A stretch of DNA of 64,000 nucleotides from Panopea generosa (lineage: Eukaryota; Mollusca; Bivalvia; Adapedonta; Hiatellidae), in NCBI GenBank assembly GCA_029582155.1, contig CM055907.1:27736932-27800931 (forward strand), in the 5' to 3' direction. Positions 36,978-49,500 of the stretch are shown piece by piece. Made by a program: the position numbers and the translations under genes. The notes under the pieces were generated by a model. The model saw only the letters and a list, made by a program, of their open reading frames with translations. It was not told the DNA's origin and did not search any database. How positions within the stretch are numbered: position 1 is the stretch's first letter; every line of letters starts with the position of its first letter.

Positions 36978-39900
36978 TTCATTCAATTTGTTATAAAACA
37001 TCACTGAGCTCAGTAAATTGATTCATTTTTATACATTTTATTATCATTGATATTTGTATTATACATTTAACAACAGATAGTGTAAAAATAAACAGATCCA
37101 TTCCTGTATGTATGAAATGTAGTTATTTTTTTTATATTGTAATAATAACATTATTGTTTGTAAGAATTCTGTACATCTGATTGTAACAAAATAAAATCTC
37201 TCAATCTATATAACACATCATCAATTAATACCATATATACTATTATGTATTGACATGCTCACTTTATTTACTTGCTTTTCATTTGAAGGTAGTTTCTCCT
37301 TAAAAGCTCAACTATTCTATACATTATCAAATTTGTTACTTTATAAGTTACACTTAATGCGACTTCTTAAACTTATTTTTCACTCAGGTCAAAAGGTCAA
37401 CTATCAGATGGATATTTTGTAAACAGCAAATCAAGACCGATAGAAGGTTCATTTAAGAAAAATGCAATACAGTACAGCATATAAAGCAAAATTTTGAAGA
37501 AAAAAAAGTATTTTACAAATGATGTCAAAATGAAGGTATGACCTTTAAATGAAAAGCAGCTAAAATGCTCACACATGCAAACCGGTGATGTAAACTTCAT
37601 TGTATATTAAGTAGGAGATATAAAGTTGCCAGCTCTATCTTACAATGGCCATCTCAAGAACACTGGGTGCTGTATAGAGCCAACCCAATTACAACAAAAG
37701 TAAAGATACATGTATGGTAACATACAATTTTTGTACTTCGGCAACAACTATTCATCTAACATTTAGTACTCCAATCCCTACACAAAATGTTGAAATTACT
37801 TTCAATGAAAATTATTTCATTTCTGAATCGATCTTTGTTTATTATAAGTATAAAAAAGTTTCTTCCATTCTGTAAATCATAAGATTATAGGGTAAGTTAT
37901 AAATATAGACATGCAGTGCTCACCATATTATCAACCATAAATTAGATGTACAATTATGTTAACTAGATTCTGCATAAAATGTTTGCAACCACACCAGTCT
38001 GACAAGAGAAACTTCCACAAACAATTTCATGTTTTTATTAATGTAAATGACCGGACGCGAGAACAACTAATGCTCTATCCACTGGTGTAAATTGTTTGTG
38101 TAAGTAAATACAATGTAGTGTTTACTTAGACATCCTCAGCATGTCTAAAGAAAATGGCAGAGTTGCAATCAATATCGATGGCTGATTAATGGACCATGTC
38201 AGCTCAATTATCATACAGTCCAAGATACTTGAAGCATTTGAAGAGTTTATACCTAAATATGGCCTTTCCATTGTGTGTACACTGGTCTAGTTCTGTACTC
38301 TCCACTCCAGGCCATAGTTCGAGTTCTTGGCAGAATCTGTCTCTCAAACTATGGCCTATACATCAATGCAGAATTGTCAGTCTTAGCTTACGAGTATTGT
38401 TTAGAGTTTAGGCATTTATTGATGTCAGCTATATTTCAAAGAGTGGTAATAATATTCATTTAGTTGAACCAAACAAGAGTCTGTCTGAATTGGCATACTA
38501 GCACATCAAATTATTAATCCAGCCAAAAATTCTTAACATCTGTGATCCCGCTAATCTTGTCAAAAGGACGCTTTTATCTCTGTAACACTCACACATACAA
38601 TATGATGTCACCATAAATTTGGCACAGGATACAAATATTTATACAGGAAAATTACATACATGTACCTTGTAAATACTGAAGAACTGATACCATAAAATCA
38701 TCCATACTTATATATAATATGATATGCATCCAAACTAATTAATTAATAACTATGTTAATTTATTACAAGTATATGTTAGCATTGAGCTCATGAATTTGAA
38801 AATATTATATTCAAATCCTGAAAAAATATGTCCACTACTACAGTGTAGTTGGACTATATCCAAACAGAAATGTTTCTCACACAGTTTCTTTTTTATAAAC
38901 TCTGACAGTTTACTTTATAAACTTAAAATTTATGAACTTGACTGATATCTGCACACTTATCAGGTTCCATTGAATCTAACTCCTTTCCTATAACAATAAT
39001 TTAATCACATCACTTTCGGCGGAATGGTAGAGGAATGATTATGCAATGAGTTTGGTTCCACTTCTGGAACAACTATCAGTGATATATAATCCAGTTTATA
39101 CACAAACATGAAGTGCCTGGCAATTTTCTGATCTTACCACAGAATATTACAGTAAATGATATTATTTGGAGAACTTTACAGCATAACTATGTTGCGAATG
39201 CAATGTAAAATGATATGAAAATTACGATATGCACAATGTAATTATTAATATTTCAGGAAGTTGAGAGGAAAGAGTTCCATCATTTTGGAAACAAATGCTA
39301 TGACCAATGGCATTTATGTGGCTGATTGCCCAACAAAATTGAGTTGAATGTAGCTTGAGCTATGAAATTTAAATGCGAAAAGTACTACGAATGCTGAGTT
39401 ATGTGATAAATTCAATATTCCATAACATTAGCTTTATAATGTGTATTAATTAATTTTTCGAATTTGTAGATAAAAATAAAGCAAACAGCCACCAGAAACT
39501 TTGTTCATTTTAAAGATCTCGCTAAAAAACTACTGGCAGCCAATCGTATATAACCGGTCTTTATACTTCACTAAAGATTCTGTCATGTGATTAACATAAA
39601 AAGAATGTCTAAGTTTAAAATATGTGCAATTGCAAATTATTCAAATATAATCAATATATTATAATTATTTGAAACAATTTACCAAATACTAGTTACCGGT
39701 AATATGCATCGTACATGTGTAAATTTAACATGACGGAAGTAAATTGGCAAAAACATTTTTTTCCCTCTAATATGCTTTAAATATTTAATATACTCACTGC
39801 AAAGAGGGATTTCATAACAGGTTCTATGCACCCAGATTAGACTTAAAATTGCAACATATTTTGTGACATATCAAGTAAGTCACATAATTTCGTTTAATAG

Positions 39901-41078
39901 TTTCAATTTGATCGGTCATTGATATACTGGTTTCAAAAGATAGAATTTTATTTCAACTTAAAAACAGTCCAACGATGAGCTGAAGGTCTTCAAGCAATAT
40001 TTCCATGCTATCTATTGTTAGAATGGGGATTTCCATTCAATTTCACCACTCCTATTAAAAGTTTTTTGTCATTTTTTAGCGGATTTGAAATACCAAATAA
40101 TTTGAATCTTATTTATAAATGATAATAAAATGGTTTGTTTTCATCTTAAAATAATTTAATTTAGACAATTACAGCATTTTTTTCATTAGATATGTAAATG
40201 TTCCCATTTTCACATGCTGGGTATCTGGGTAACAGGTAACGTTACAAGACTGAAGATCAATTATTTATTTTTATAAAAACTGATTCACTGAACACTGATT
40301 TAATTTAAACTTCTCTAAACTTTTTTGGGTCAATACTTGAAATTATTGACCAACATACAACTACAAATTAACTACCGGTATATATATTTCAGATGATAAC
40401 TAATTATGTATTTCAAATCCGAAACCTGGATTGAGTGTCATCAACATTAAAATAGCTAAGTAAACACTTAAAAACTTACATAAATGTACACATATATATG
40501 TAATACAAAACTTAAATGTCTATATAAACACATTAAATTCTTAAATATCTACTTAATTATTTTAATAAACAAAACAACTTAAACGTTTATAGTGAAACTG
40601 GACTGCTGCATCACAATAAAAATACAACTTCTTGTATAAATGTAGTAGTAAGTGTAATAATCATAATAATAATAACAATAATGATGGATGATTTAAATCT
40701 GCTCCGAGGGGAGCCAGTTTGTGTGGAACGCTGGATGCAGTTTACATGTTTCTGTCCTATAATGGGCAACTAAACAATACAATCGATGTGCATAAATATA
40801 CATATTACTAAATGATTATGATTTCCAGTGGTCGGCAGATGAGGTAAAACAGTTAACTGTACACTTTGAAAGTTTAATGACAAAGTTGTAATTAACACGT
40901 AGCTGTACACAATGAAAATTTATTGAAGAAGAGGATGTTGAGAACATCACCATTTGTTTTGTTTATTTATTAATATTTACTATAATTCTTATTAATTTTT
41001 ATTAAAAACCACATCTAAAGGAGGAAAACATATTTCTGTTATAATTATAAACCTTATAATACAAGATATATTTCTATC
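36978..41078. other. intergenic, no gene recognised
   Basis: About 4 kb of AT-rich sequence. One 11-bp inverted repeat, aggccatagtt at 38309-38319 and aactatggcct at 38347-38357, could form a hairpin. No exons supported. Confidence 0.4.
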
Positions 41079-41145
41079 CTATGACAACAGTCTACAGATC
41101 TGAGGTTTCCTGTATGATGACACGTTGTTCTGGTATATCTGTTGC
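41079..41145 (-). other. possible alternative last exon of the downstream minus-strand gene
   Basis: Acceptor tttgattag on the minus strand at 41146. If spliced to a donor at the very end of the exon at 43376, it would add about 22 residues and stop at 41079. In another frame it reads ATDIPEQRVIIQETSDL and stops, which looks better but does not match the phase. The competing TAG at 43372 is simpler. Confidence 0.2.
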
Positions 41146-41881
41146 CTAATCAAACAAAAAACAAATCCTTTGTTTCATGTTGGTCTCCTTTCACAGAAAA
41201 AAGTATTTGTTTGATTATTTCAATTTCTAAAGAATATTGACTTTAACATGGCAAATATAAATATATTAGATGTGTACAAGTGTATAACAAGTAATAGGAG
41301 CTATTTCTAGTCAAGATGTCACAATACTGCAGCCTGTTATAAGGCCAAATAAATCTGATTGAGTGTTTAATGTAACTTGCTTCCCAAACTAAAACAGTTT
41401 TGATGACTAGAAATGTGTCTACATCAATACCCTCACTATTTATAAAAAAAATATAATTTTCCTTTAAAATTTTATCGCCATTCACAAATATCTTACTTGG
41501 GCTGTATTTTATAATTATACAGATACACATGAAATATTACAGGCATAGACCCCTTCAGAAGGTATGATTGAAAACCAATTTTTCACCCTTGATCTTCTGG
41601 GACATAAAAAATGAACAAAGTAACATGTATGTTAAAGTACAAAAACAGAGCTCAAACAAAATCACATGAGCCTGAATGTGTTACAACAACTTGGGGAGTT
41701 AGATTGACCTTAATGCTCATGCATCTTATCTACTGGCCCTAATCCAGGTTACAGTAAACACACAGTGAAATTCATTTGGCCTAAGAGGAATGAGCATGTG
41801 CTTACAAATGCCATTTATATCTTGGAAGTTATGTACCTACACTCATATTCCAGTACTAATTTCAGTGAAACACAGTGTTAC

Positions 41882-41929
41882 AAGGGAGATAACTACCACA
41901 GTAACATATCTGCATGAATTATCTCCCTT
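41882..41929. repeat. inverted repeat
   Basis: aagggagataa at 41882-41892 and ttatctccctt at 41919-41929 form an 11-bp perfect inverted repeat with a 26-bp loop. Confidence 0.6.
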
Positions 41930-42725
41930 CCACTACCCAGCTCCATCTTCTCTTTGCTCTACATGTACTTGATCAAAAAAAAGGTGGTATCTCTGTACGA
42001 TTGTAACAGTTCCAAAAGGTTTCCTGTTGACTGACAGCACTGGTTTCCATTTCATTTCAATACGGATTTCTAAACTTCTGTCAAACAAAGGCACTCCTGA
42101 TACTGAACTTTTTTCTCCCAAATACAGTCTAAACCATCTAATCTAGCCTCCAAATTTTGTGGTCCAATCCCTCATAAATATTTAATTCATGCAACATTTG
42201 ATTTGCCTGGTCACTTATTAGTCGGGTATTTCCCCTTCCCAGACTCCTCCAATATGGTATGGTAGATTATATGTACAATGTATGGAATGGAAAGAAATTG
42301 TTGCGCAATGGCTGTCTACTAAACAGGTCTGAAAAAGAGAAAGGAAGATCAATTAATAAGCTGCAGAAGAATTTAAAACAATCGAGTGACAGACAGATAA
42401 CTGAATTAATCCTGCTATTCCAATTGGATTTTTCTTGCTGTATTCTGTGAATGGGAATTGGGCTCTTGGAATGGGAAAATAGCGTTGTAAACTTAAATTG
42501 GGAAAAATAGAATAATAGCATATATTAAGTACAAGTACATTTGATTGTTCTCAAACAAGAACATGTAATTTCAGTAATACGCTGTTTTTGTTGCACAGTA
42601 ATATAATATTGAAAACTTTGTTTCACACTTGGCCGAGGTAAACCTCCTAGCCTTCAATGTTTAAGTTTTACATTTATGAACAGCATATTTTCAAGTATAC
42701 TTCTCTAGTTATCTTAATATACCTA

Positions 42726-43200
42726 AAAATAATAAGAGACCCATGGGCCTTAACGGTCACCTGATTATCAAAATAACATTCATTTAAGTCTATTCAGTCA
42801 TAAGGAATAACATTTTTTGTCAATTTCTCTTATACAGATTTAATAAAGTAGGCCCCCGCTACAGGGCCAAATCGTGAGACCCAGGGACATGAATTCACCA
42901 TTTTTATAAAGGACCCATATACGTCCATAATCATGCTCACCATTTGTTTCCCAGTGCTTCCTATATTAAGAAGACAATTTTTAAAGTTAACCTTAAATTT
43001 GACATTTTGGCCCCGCCCCCAAGGCCCCAAGGGTCAGGAGACCATACAATTCACAATTTTGATTCAACCTTAGGTACTAAAGCTGCATACAAGATTTCAT
43101 TACGATTGAGCTTACGTTTTTTGAGAAGTCGAAAAAGTTAATTGTTTACGGACGGACGATGAAGGATAAAAGTTGATCCCAAAAGGTCCCTTGAACATAC
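42726..43200. repeat. dispersed mollusc-type non-coding element
   Basis: Recognised by style from bivalve genomes: 'gagacccatgggccttaacg', 'aaatttgacattttggcccc', 'gcccccaaggccccaagggt' and a terminal 'cggacggacgatgaaggat'. No coding capacity. It lies just past the poly(A) signals of the minus-strand gene. Confidence 0.5.
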
Positions 43201-43213
43201 ATGAAATCATAGC

Positions 43214-43244
43214 TTTATTCATTGAGGACTACTTCCTTTTTATT
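43214..43244 (-). terminator. polyadenylation signals of the minus-strand gene
   Basis: Minus-strand AATAAA at 43239-43244 and 43214-43219, 130-160 bp past the TAG at 43372. They suggest a short 3' UTR. Confidence 0.5.
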
Positions 43245-43371
43245 TAATAAATAACATAGCAGTTACAAAGTCCTTCCTGTATACTTTACACATGACCCTA
43301 TTCACATAGCTGTTACAATTCCTACCTGTGTACTTAACAAATGACCCTCTTCACATAAGAGTTATAAAGTC

Positions 43372-43584
43372 CTACCTTTTAATTTTATCTATTGCCCTCC
43401 TTATATCGCTATCTGACATAGTAAGACTACCAAGTTTCCCAATAATCCCTGTAACAAGTTCGTCAGCGATTCCAGGACATGACCTCTCAGCTAGGTCAAA
43501 GGCATTCTTTAGCTCCTCTGCAGCCTCGGTTCTTTGCATTGGCCGACCATTTCTTCTGTAATCCTCCTTATATTCTTCTTTAAG
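43372..43584 (-). CDS. unrecognised gene, terminal exon with C-terminal helical segment
   Basis: Acceptor ttttttgtctag. 70 codons then TAG (43372-43374). The peptide starts LKEEYKEDYRRNGRP, continues EAAEELKNAFDLAERSCPG, and ends SLTMSDSDIRRAIDKIKR. Alternating charged and aliphatic residues suggest three to four helices, perhaps a small interaction domain. A gtagg donor overlaps the stop, so splicing onward to 41145 cannot be excluded. Confidence 0.8.
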   Translation of the reverse strand, partial: LKEEYKEDYRRNGRPMQRTEAAEELKNAFDLAERSCPGIADELVTGIIGKLGSLTMSDSDIRRAIDKIKR

Positions 43585-46500
43585 CTAGACAAAAAAATGG
43601 AGCAGATTTTGACACATCTCATTCATATAACAAAAGTGCTAAAGCTGCCATATACATAGAACTGTAAACAATACCCGGCTATACCGATGAATCCCACTAT
43701 AACATAATGTATTGAATATACCTGGTACATAGGATGTCTGAGTGTGTTTAAAGGAACACACGGCAATGTTAAAAACAAATTTACCAATATGACACTTAAT
43801 ATAACCTTAATACACATTTTATACTACATATAGTATTAACAAAAATTAGGACACTGATTATGACTTATCGACCGCGGCAGAAAACTCATAATCCTAATTG
43901 TGGCGTCAAATATCACGTACCACAGACATACATTCGTCGGCCTTCTGTTTTGTTTATTTTGTTAGGTTCAAATTTCCGAGTTCCTTACAATTCTTTTGTA
44001 ATAAGTTTGAATAAGGTCTATATAATATTTGAATTGTTTTAACTATTTACCCATTGTATACGAGCATCAGTTGTAACTACTCCCCTTGAGTTGTGCAACT
44101 GAACATGAGTAATAAAGATAGCCAAGCCGGGAGGTGACAATTGGTCCGAGTTTCATAATGACTCTTGGGCCGTAATTCATTTCCGGGCAGATTATCACCT
44201 TGTGGCACGGCTATCGTGTAGTAACCTCTAAATAATAAGATAGTAATCGCCAAGTACAACTATTTGAAACTTTGTATTTAAGAAATAATTAACATTTTCA
44301 AATGTACAAATTGATATTTTCATGGAATTAATATTGAAAGAACCTTTTGAAATTTTAAATAGACAACAATTTTTGCCATGCCAAGGTATTTCATAAAAGA
44401 TCATATTGACAAAACCTTTTTTATGGTCTGAACTTGATAAAGTCTAGAATAAATGCAAAAGTTTAACCTGGGATTCTACAGACGACGCTGGGGTCATGGC
44501 AATAGCTCTCCTGGACATTCCTCCTTACAAGCTAAAAAGGGGCACAACTGTGTAGTGAAATGTTAAATGCCTTTTATAGTATGCTATTTGGCAGACAGAC
44601 TGGCTGGATATAATTAATAAATACCTGAGTCAATAAAGGCTGAATGGCAGTGGTCAGACATGCAGATAACTGTGGTTCATTTCCCATAGACACGGGTCGT
44701 TGTGGTTTAGGCTGCACTGGAGGCTGAAGTAAACATGATATTGACACATACAATACTCAGTTCATGACACATAGAGTACTCTGTACTCAGTTCATGACAC
44801 ACAGGGTACTCTGTACTCAGTTCATGACACATAGAGTACTCAGTTCATGGCACATAGAGTACTCAATTGGATATTTGTGCGAGGTTGTGAAAAGTTCTGT
44901 AAGCACAAGTGAAATGCACAAATTACTCACATCAACTCATACCATATACTGTATGAAATGTGGAATGAATTAATGAATGAATTGCAAAGTAGGCAAATTA
45001 TCTAGTAATATCTGCAAATTACCAATAATAATGAAAATCAACTATTATACTATGCCATAAATAAATGAATTCTGTAGCTAAAGAATAAATTAAACTAACC
45101 CATGATGTACATATTGAATATAATTATTTCAAATTCCACAGATATGCCAATTATGTATGTATATATTTCAATTTATTTAAATTCAAATTACCATAAACTT
45201 TCGATATGGTCTGACCATGTTAATGTGGAACATGTACTATTATTTCTTTCTTAAGTTAAGGTATTACAGGACACTGACTGGTTAGTGATTCTAAAGCACT
45301 TATAGTTTCATTGACATGAATTGTAGACAAAAAAGTGTCCAGTGAACAGTTAAGTGAACAATGTTACAGATATTTTAGTAAATGTAGTAAATATACATGC
45401 AGTACATTAGATTACAAAGAATTTGGTATAAAATTAAGTTTTACACAATACTAACCACAAAAAAAAAAATCAGAAAATTGTCATTGTTACATCAGCAAAA
45501 ATAAAAACATTTACTAGTATGTTCACGAAATCTTGTAAAAGTACAGTCATGTATCTTCATTGCTAAAACAAATATCACCTACATGTTTGTTATTAAACAA
45601 ATTTTGTCCAAAATATTCAACTGAATTACATGTTCTCGATTAAAGAGAATGAAAATGAGTGTAATTATAATGAACATAACCTTTATTATATCAATTAATA
45701 TCTTGATTCTTTGCGACACTGTCAATCAATCACATAGTAAATACGTAAAACCTAGGCTGTAAAACTGGTAAATCACTAATCAGTTTGGTATGTATATCTT
45801 ACACCTGCTTCACTGTCTTCATCACAATTTATATTTTATACATGCTATAATAAAAACCTTTTTGTATGTTACCAAAACCCATTACGTTACCCATGAAGCT
45901 GATTACGTTACCCAAGAAGCAGAATAAAATACCTGTTACCCGTGACCATTCACTAATATACAACATAATAAAACATGTGCCAGGCCTCAGTATATTTCAT
46001 AACCTTATTAACTTTACGAAAAATGGTTTACAAACTTTATTAAAATCATGGTTTTCAATAATAACTAGATATAGTCTCTATGGACTGACTAAATACCCCA
46101 CCCACCTGCCTACTTGACATTGTCCATTCACTTGGAAATGTTGTTAAAGTAATGCATTCCAGAATTTTGAAATGGCTTGAAAAGAAGCCAACGTGAAGAA
46201 ATTAAATCTGCTATCCACAAACTCATATCTTAACATCTTCCTATACAAACCTACCAAAGTTATTTTCAGCATTCTGCTGGCAACAGCTTTAAATCAAATA
46301 TTAACAGTTAATTTGGGTCATCATGTTCTTTATAGTATTGTACTGGGTATTTATATTTATATAGGTTTAGGAAAAAGCCCATCATGCAATATTAATTTTT
46401 AATATATTTGTCATGGTTATAAACAACATAAATAATACATGTACCATCATCAACATGCATGCACAAGAAACATCTCTGTTATGACAAGATTAATTAGCAA

Positions 46501-49500
46501 AGCTATAAATGGTATGATTTATTCGTACAGGGTATTTCAGGGTTCAAATTTGCTATATAAATGTTTTATATTTATATCAAAGACCTTTCTGATATTAAAA
46601 CTCAAGTAAATATAAATTTTAAAATCTATTATTTCATAGTAGTGGTTAAAATGGCAAAAAGATATTAATCATGGGACACATATTTACTTCTCCAAAAAAA
46701 AAAATATATTGAATAATCAGAAAGTTCATATTAATTTTTTTATTAATATTTTAAAACTTAACATCTAAATTCATGAAAAATGAATCTTAGTGCTGGTAAA
46801 ATGAACAAAAGTTAGCTTTCTTATAACAAAGATAGAATTGAATAGATGGAGTCAACAACACTTGCATATGTATACAAATGAAATATACTATGTCATTTAC
46901 TGCAAAAGCACAGGGTAGGGTGGGATATCACATATAATATACAATTATATAAGGTAAACAAGTATAATCATGATAATGCAGGTTACATCTATATATACTA
47001 TACATATATACGACAACAAAATCATATAAACAAAAGTAAAACAAAGTACTGTCTGAAAATCATAATTCATGTTTACAAAAATACACATAATATATAATAT
47101 CTATAATGTTTCTCTTAAGTAATTTTTACTGAAGTGATCGGAAGTACAGAACTGGTAACACGTTGGCAATTTCTGAACACAAATCTATTGTCAACACTTT
47201 TATTCATATTAATACTGAAGAATTCATTATTTCAAAGGTCATTTATAATTATGCAATTGAGAGGCAAAAACTTCCAATTTTGCACATAATGCTATTTTAT
47301 ACTCAGAAACAGCCTTGTTATACATTTTCACTTATCTATTCCTAATAATAACCAGACTGTCCATGCATTGTTGATACAACATTTATAGAACAATGAAAGA
47401 GATTGTTGGTCAAAGCTGGAAGTGATCGCCAATGGCCTCTCAATAAAGCGTTTACTGTTTTTGTTGATCTTATGCTAATGTTAATGATGAGAAAATTTAA
47501 GCATGGACAAGAACATACAGGCATAAACACTGAACTGCCATTGTCACAACTATGTCGAGCTCATCATAAGCGGGCTCAACAAAATTTGATTGGTTTAATG
47601 AACACTAGGTTAAAATTGATTATAAAATCTTTTTACAAAACAGTATCTGTAAACCTTTATACATGTGTGTAGTATGAACTTTGACACAAATATCTGACCT
47701 TTTACAATGGAATTGCTTACTTATTCCTTAATTAAAAGATATCACTGAAAGATCATGTTTTACAAGAAAATCATGCTCAAGTAAGTTCATGCAATGTTAG
47801 AAAACTGAGAAAAATCCAAGACCATGCCTCAAACAGGGTGGGGGTGGGGGTTGGGGTGGTGCAAAGGGTTCCCTCAGTTGGATTAATCTAATTTTTAGCA
47901 TTATTTATATTAATTACTTAAATGACAATATAAAATTTATTCCAATGTTTCAATACATTTATCTAAACTATTGTAGAGCAGAACACCAAAAGTAATCCAA
48001 CTAACATACATATATGTAGTATACTAGTTGATAACCAAACTATCATACATGTATGTAGTATACTAGTTGATAACCAAACTATCATACATGCTTATAGCAT
48101 ACCAGTTGATAAAAGAACTATCATACATGTATGTAGTATACTAGTTGATAACCAAACTATCATACATGTATGTAGTATACTAGTTGATAACCAAACTACC
48201 ATACATGTATGTAGTATACTAGTTGATAACCAAACTAACATACATGTATGTAGTATACTAGTTGATAACCAAACTACCATACATGTACGTAGTATACTAG
48301 TTGATAACCAAACTAACATACATGTATGTAGTATACTAGTTGATACTAGTTGATAACTAAACTACCATACATGTATGTAGTATACTAGTTGATAACCAAA
48401 CTACCATACATGTATGTAGTATACTACCGGTAGTCGATAACCAAACTGACATACATGTTTGTAGTACACTAGTTAATAACCAAACTACTATACATATCAT
48501 AGTATACTAGTTGATAACCAAACTACCATACATGCTTATAGCATACCAGTTGATAAAAGAACTAACATACATGTATGTAGTATACTAATTGATAACCGAA
48601 TTAACATACATGTACATGTATGTAGTATACCAGTTGATAACCGAACTAACATACATGTATGCAGTATAATAATTGATAACCGAACTTACATAAATGTACA
48701 TGTATGTAGTATACCAGTTGATAACCGAACTAACATAATTGTATGTAGTATACCAGTTGATAACCGAACTAACATAATTGTATGTAGTATATTAGTTGAT
48801 AACCTAATTACATAACTTGCATGTTCATGTTTTTTGATAATAAATCATAATTATAGAGCTTCACTAAAGGGAGATCAGTACACCTATCCCACCAACATGA
48901 CTGTCAGACAGAACCCTCTGGACAAAGTGATTCCTACATGATGTTATGTCGTGAAGTTATATTTTAATTTTTGTTAGATAACGCATGTTTTTAAAACAGT
49001 AAAAGTGAACAAAATTTAATAAAACATAGTATTAAAAATCATAACTCAATCACCTGTAAAAGATAAATAATACATTAACAATTACAACACATATACTGGC
49101 TGCAGAGTGCAGGCATGCGGGCATGCAGCATGTATATAATATATATATATGGCTATAGATACGACGGCCGTGGTAACTTGTATCCACCAACACTTACTTG
49201 ACCCGAGATGTAACGGTGCGGGTGATTATCGTGCCCGCTACGCACGATGTAGCCTTGGCTCACTGGTGAATGACTATGATGCTGATTGGGAATGTCATAC
49301 TGAGACTTAGGGCGGGAAAATTGCTATAGAAAAAGAAACGTACAACACAGTGTAACACAGAGGGAACATGTGACACATATAAAGGAAGGAAATATAGGGT
49401 GTGAGGGTGAAGACACCCAACAAGTATGTGTGGATCACATTTATTCTGCGCCGGGGCTACAAATGCCTGTGCGAGGATACACATGATTTTTAATCATACA

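Noticed and set aside
41243-41530. 95-codon minus-strand frame
   Set aside because: Looks mildly protein-like, but no motif, splice partner or repeat family could be assigned.
47403-47672. 89-codon plus-strand frame
   Set aside because: Intronic to the opposite-strand gene with no recognised motif; probably chance.
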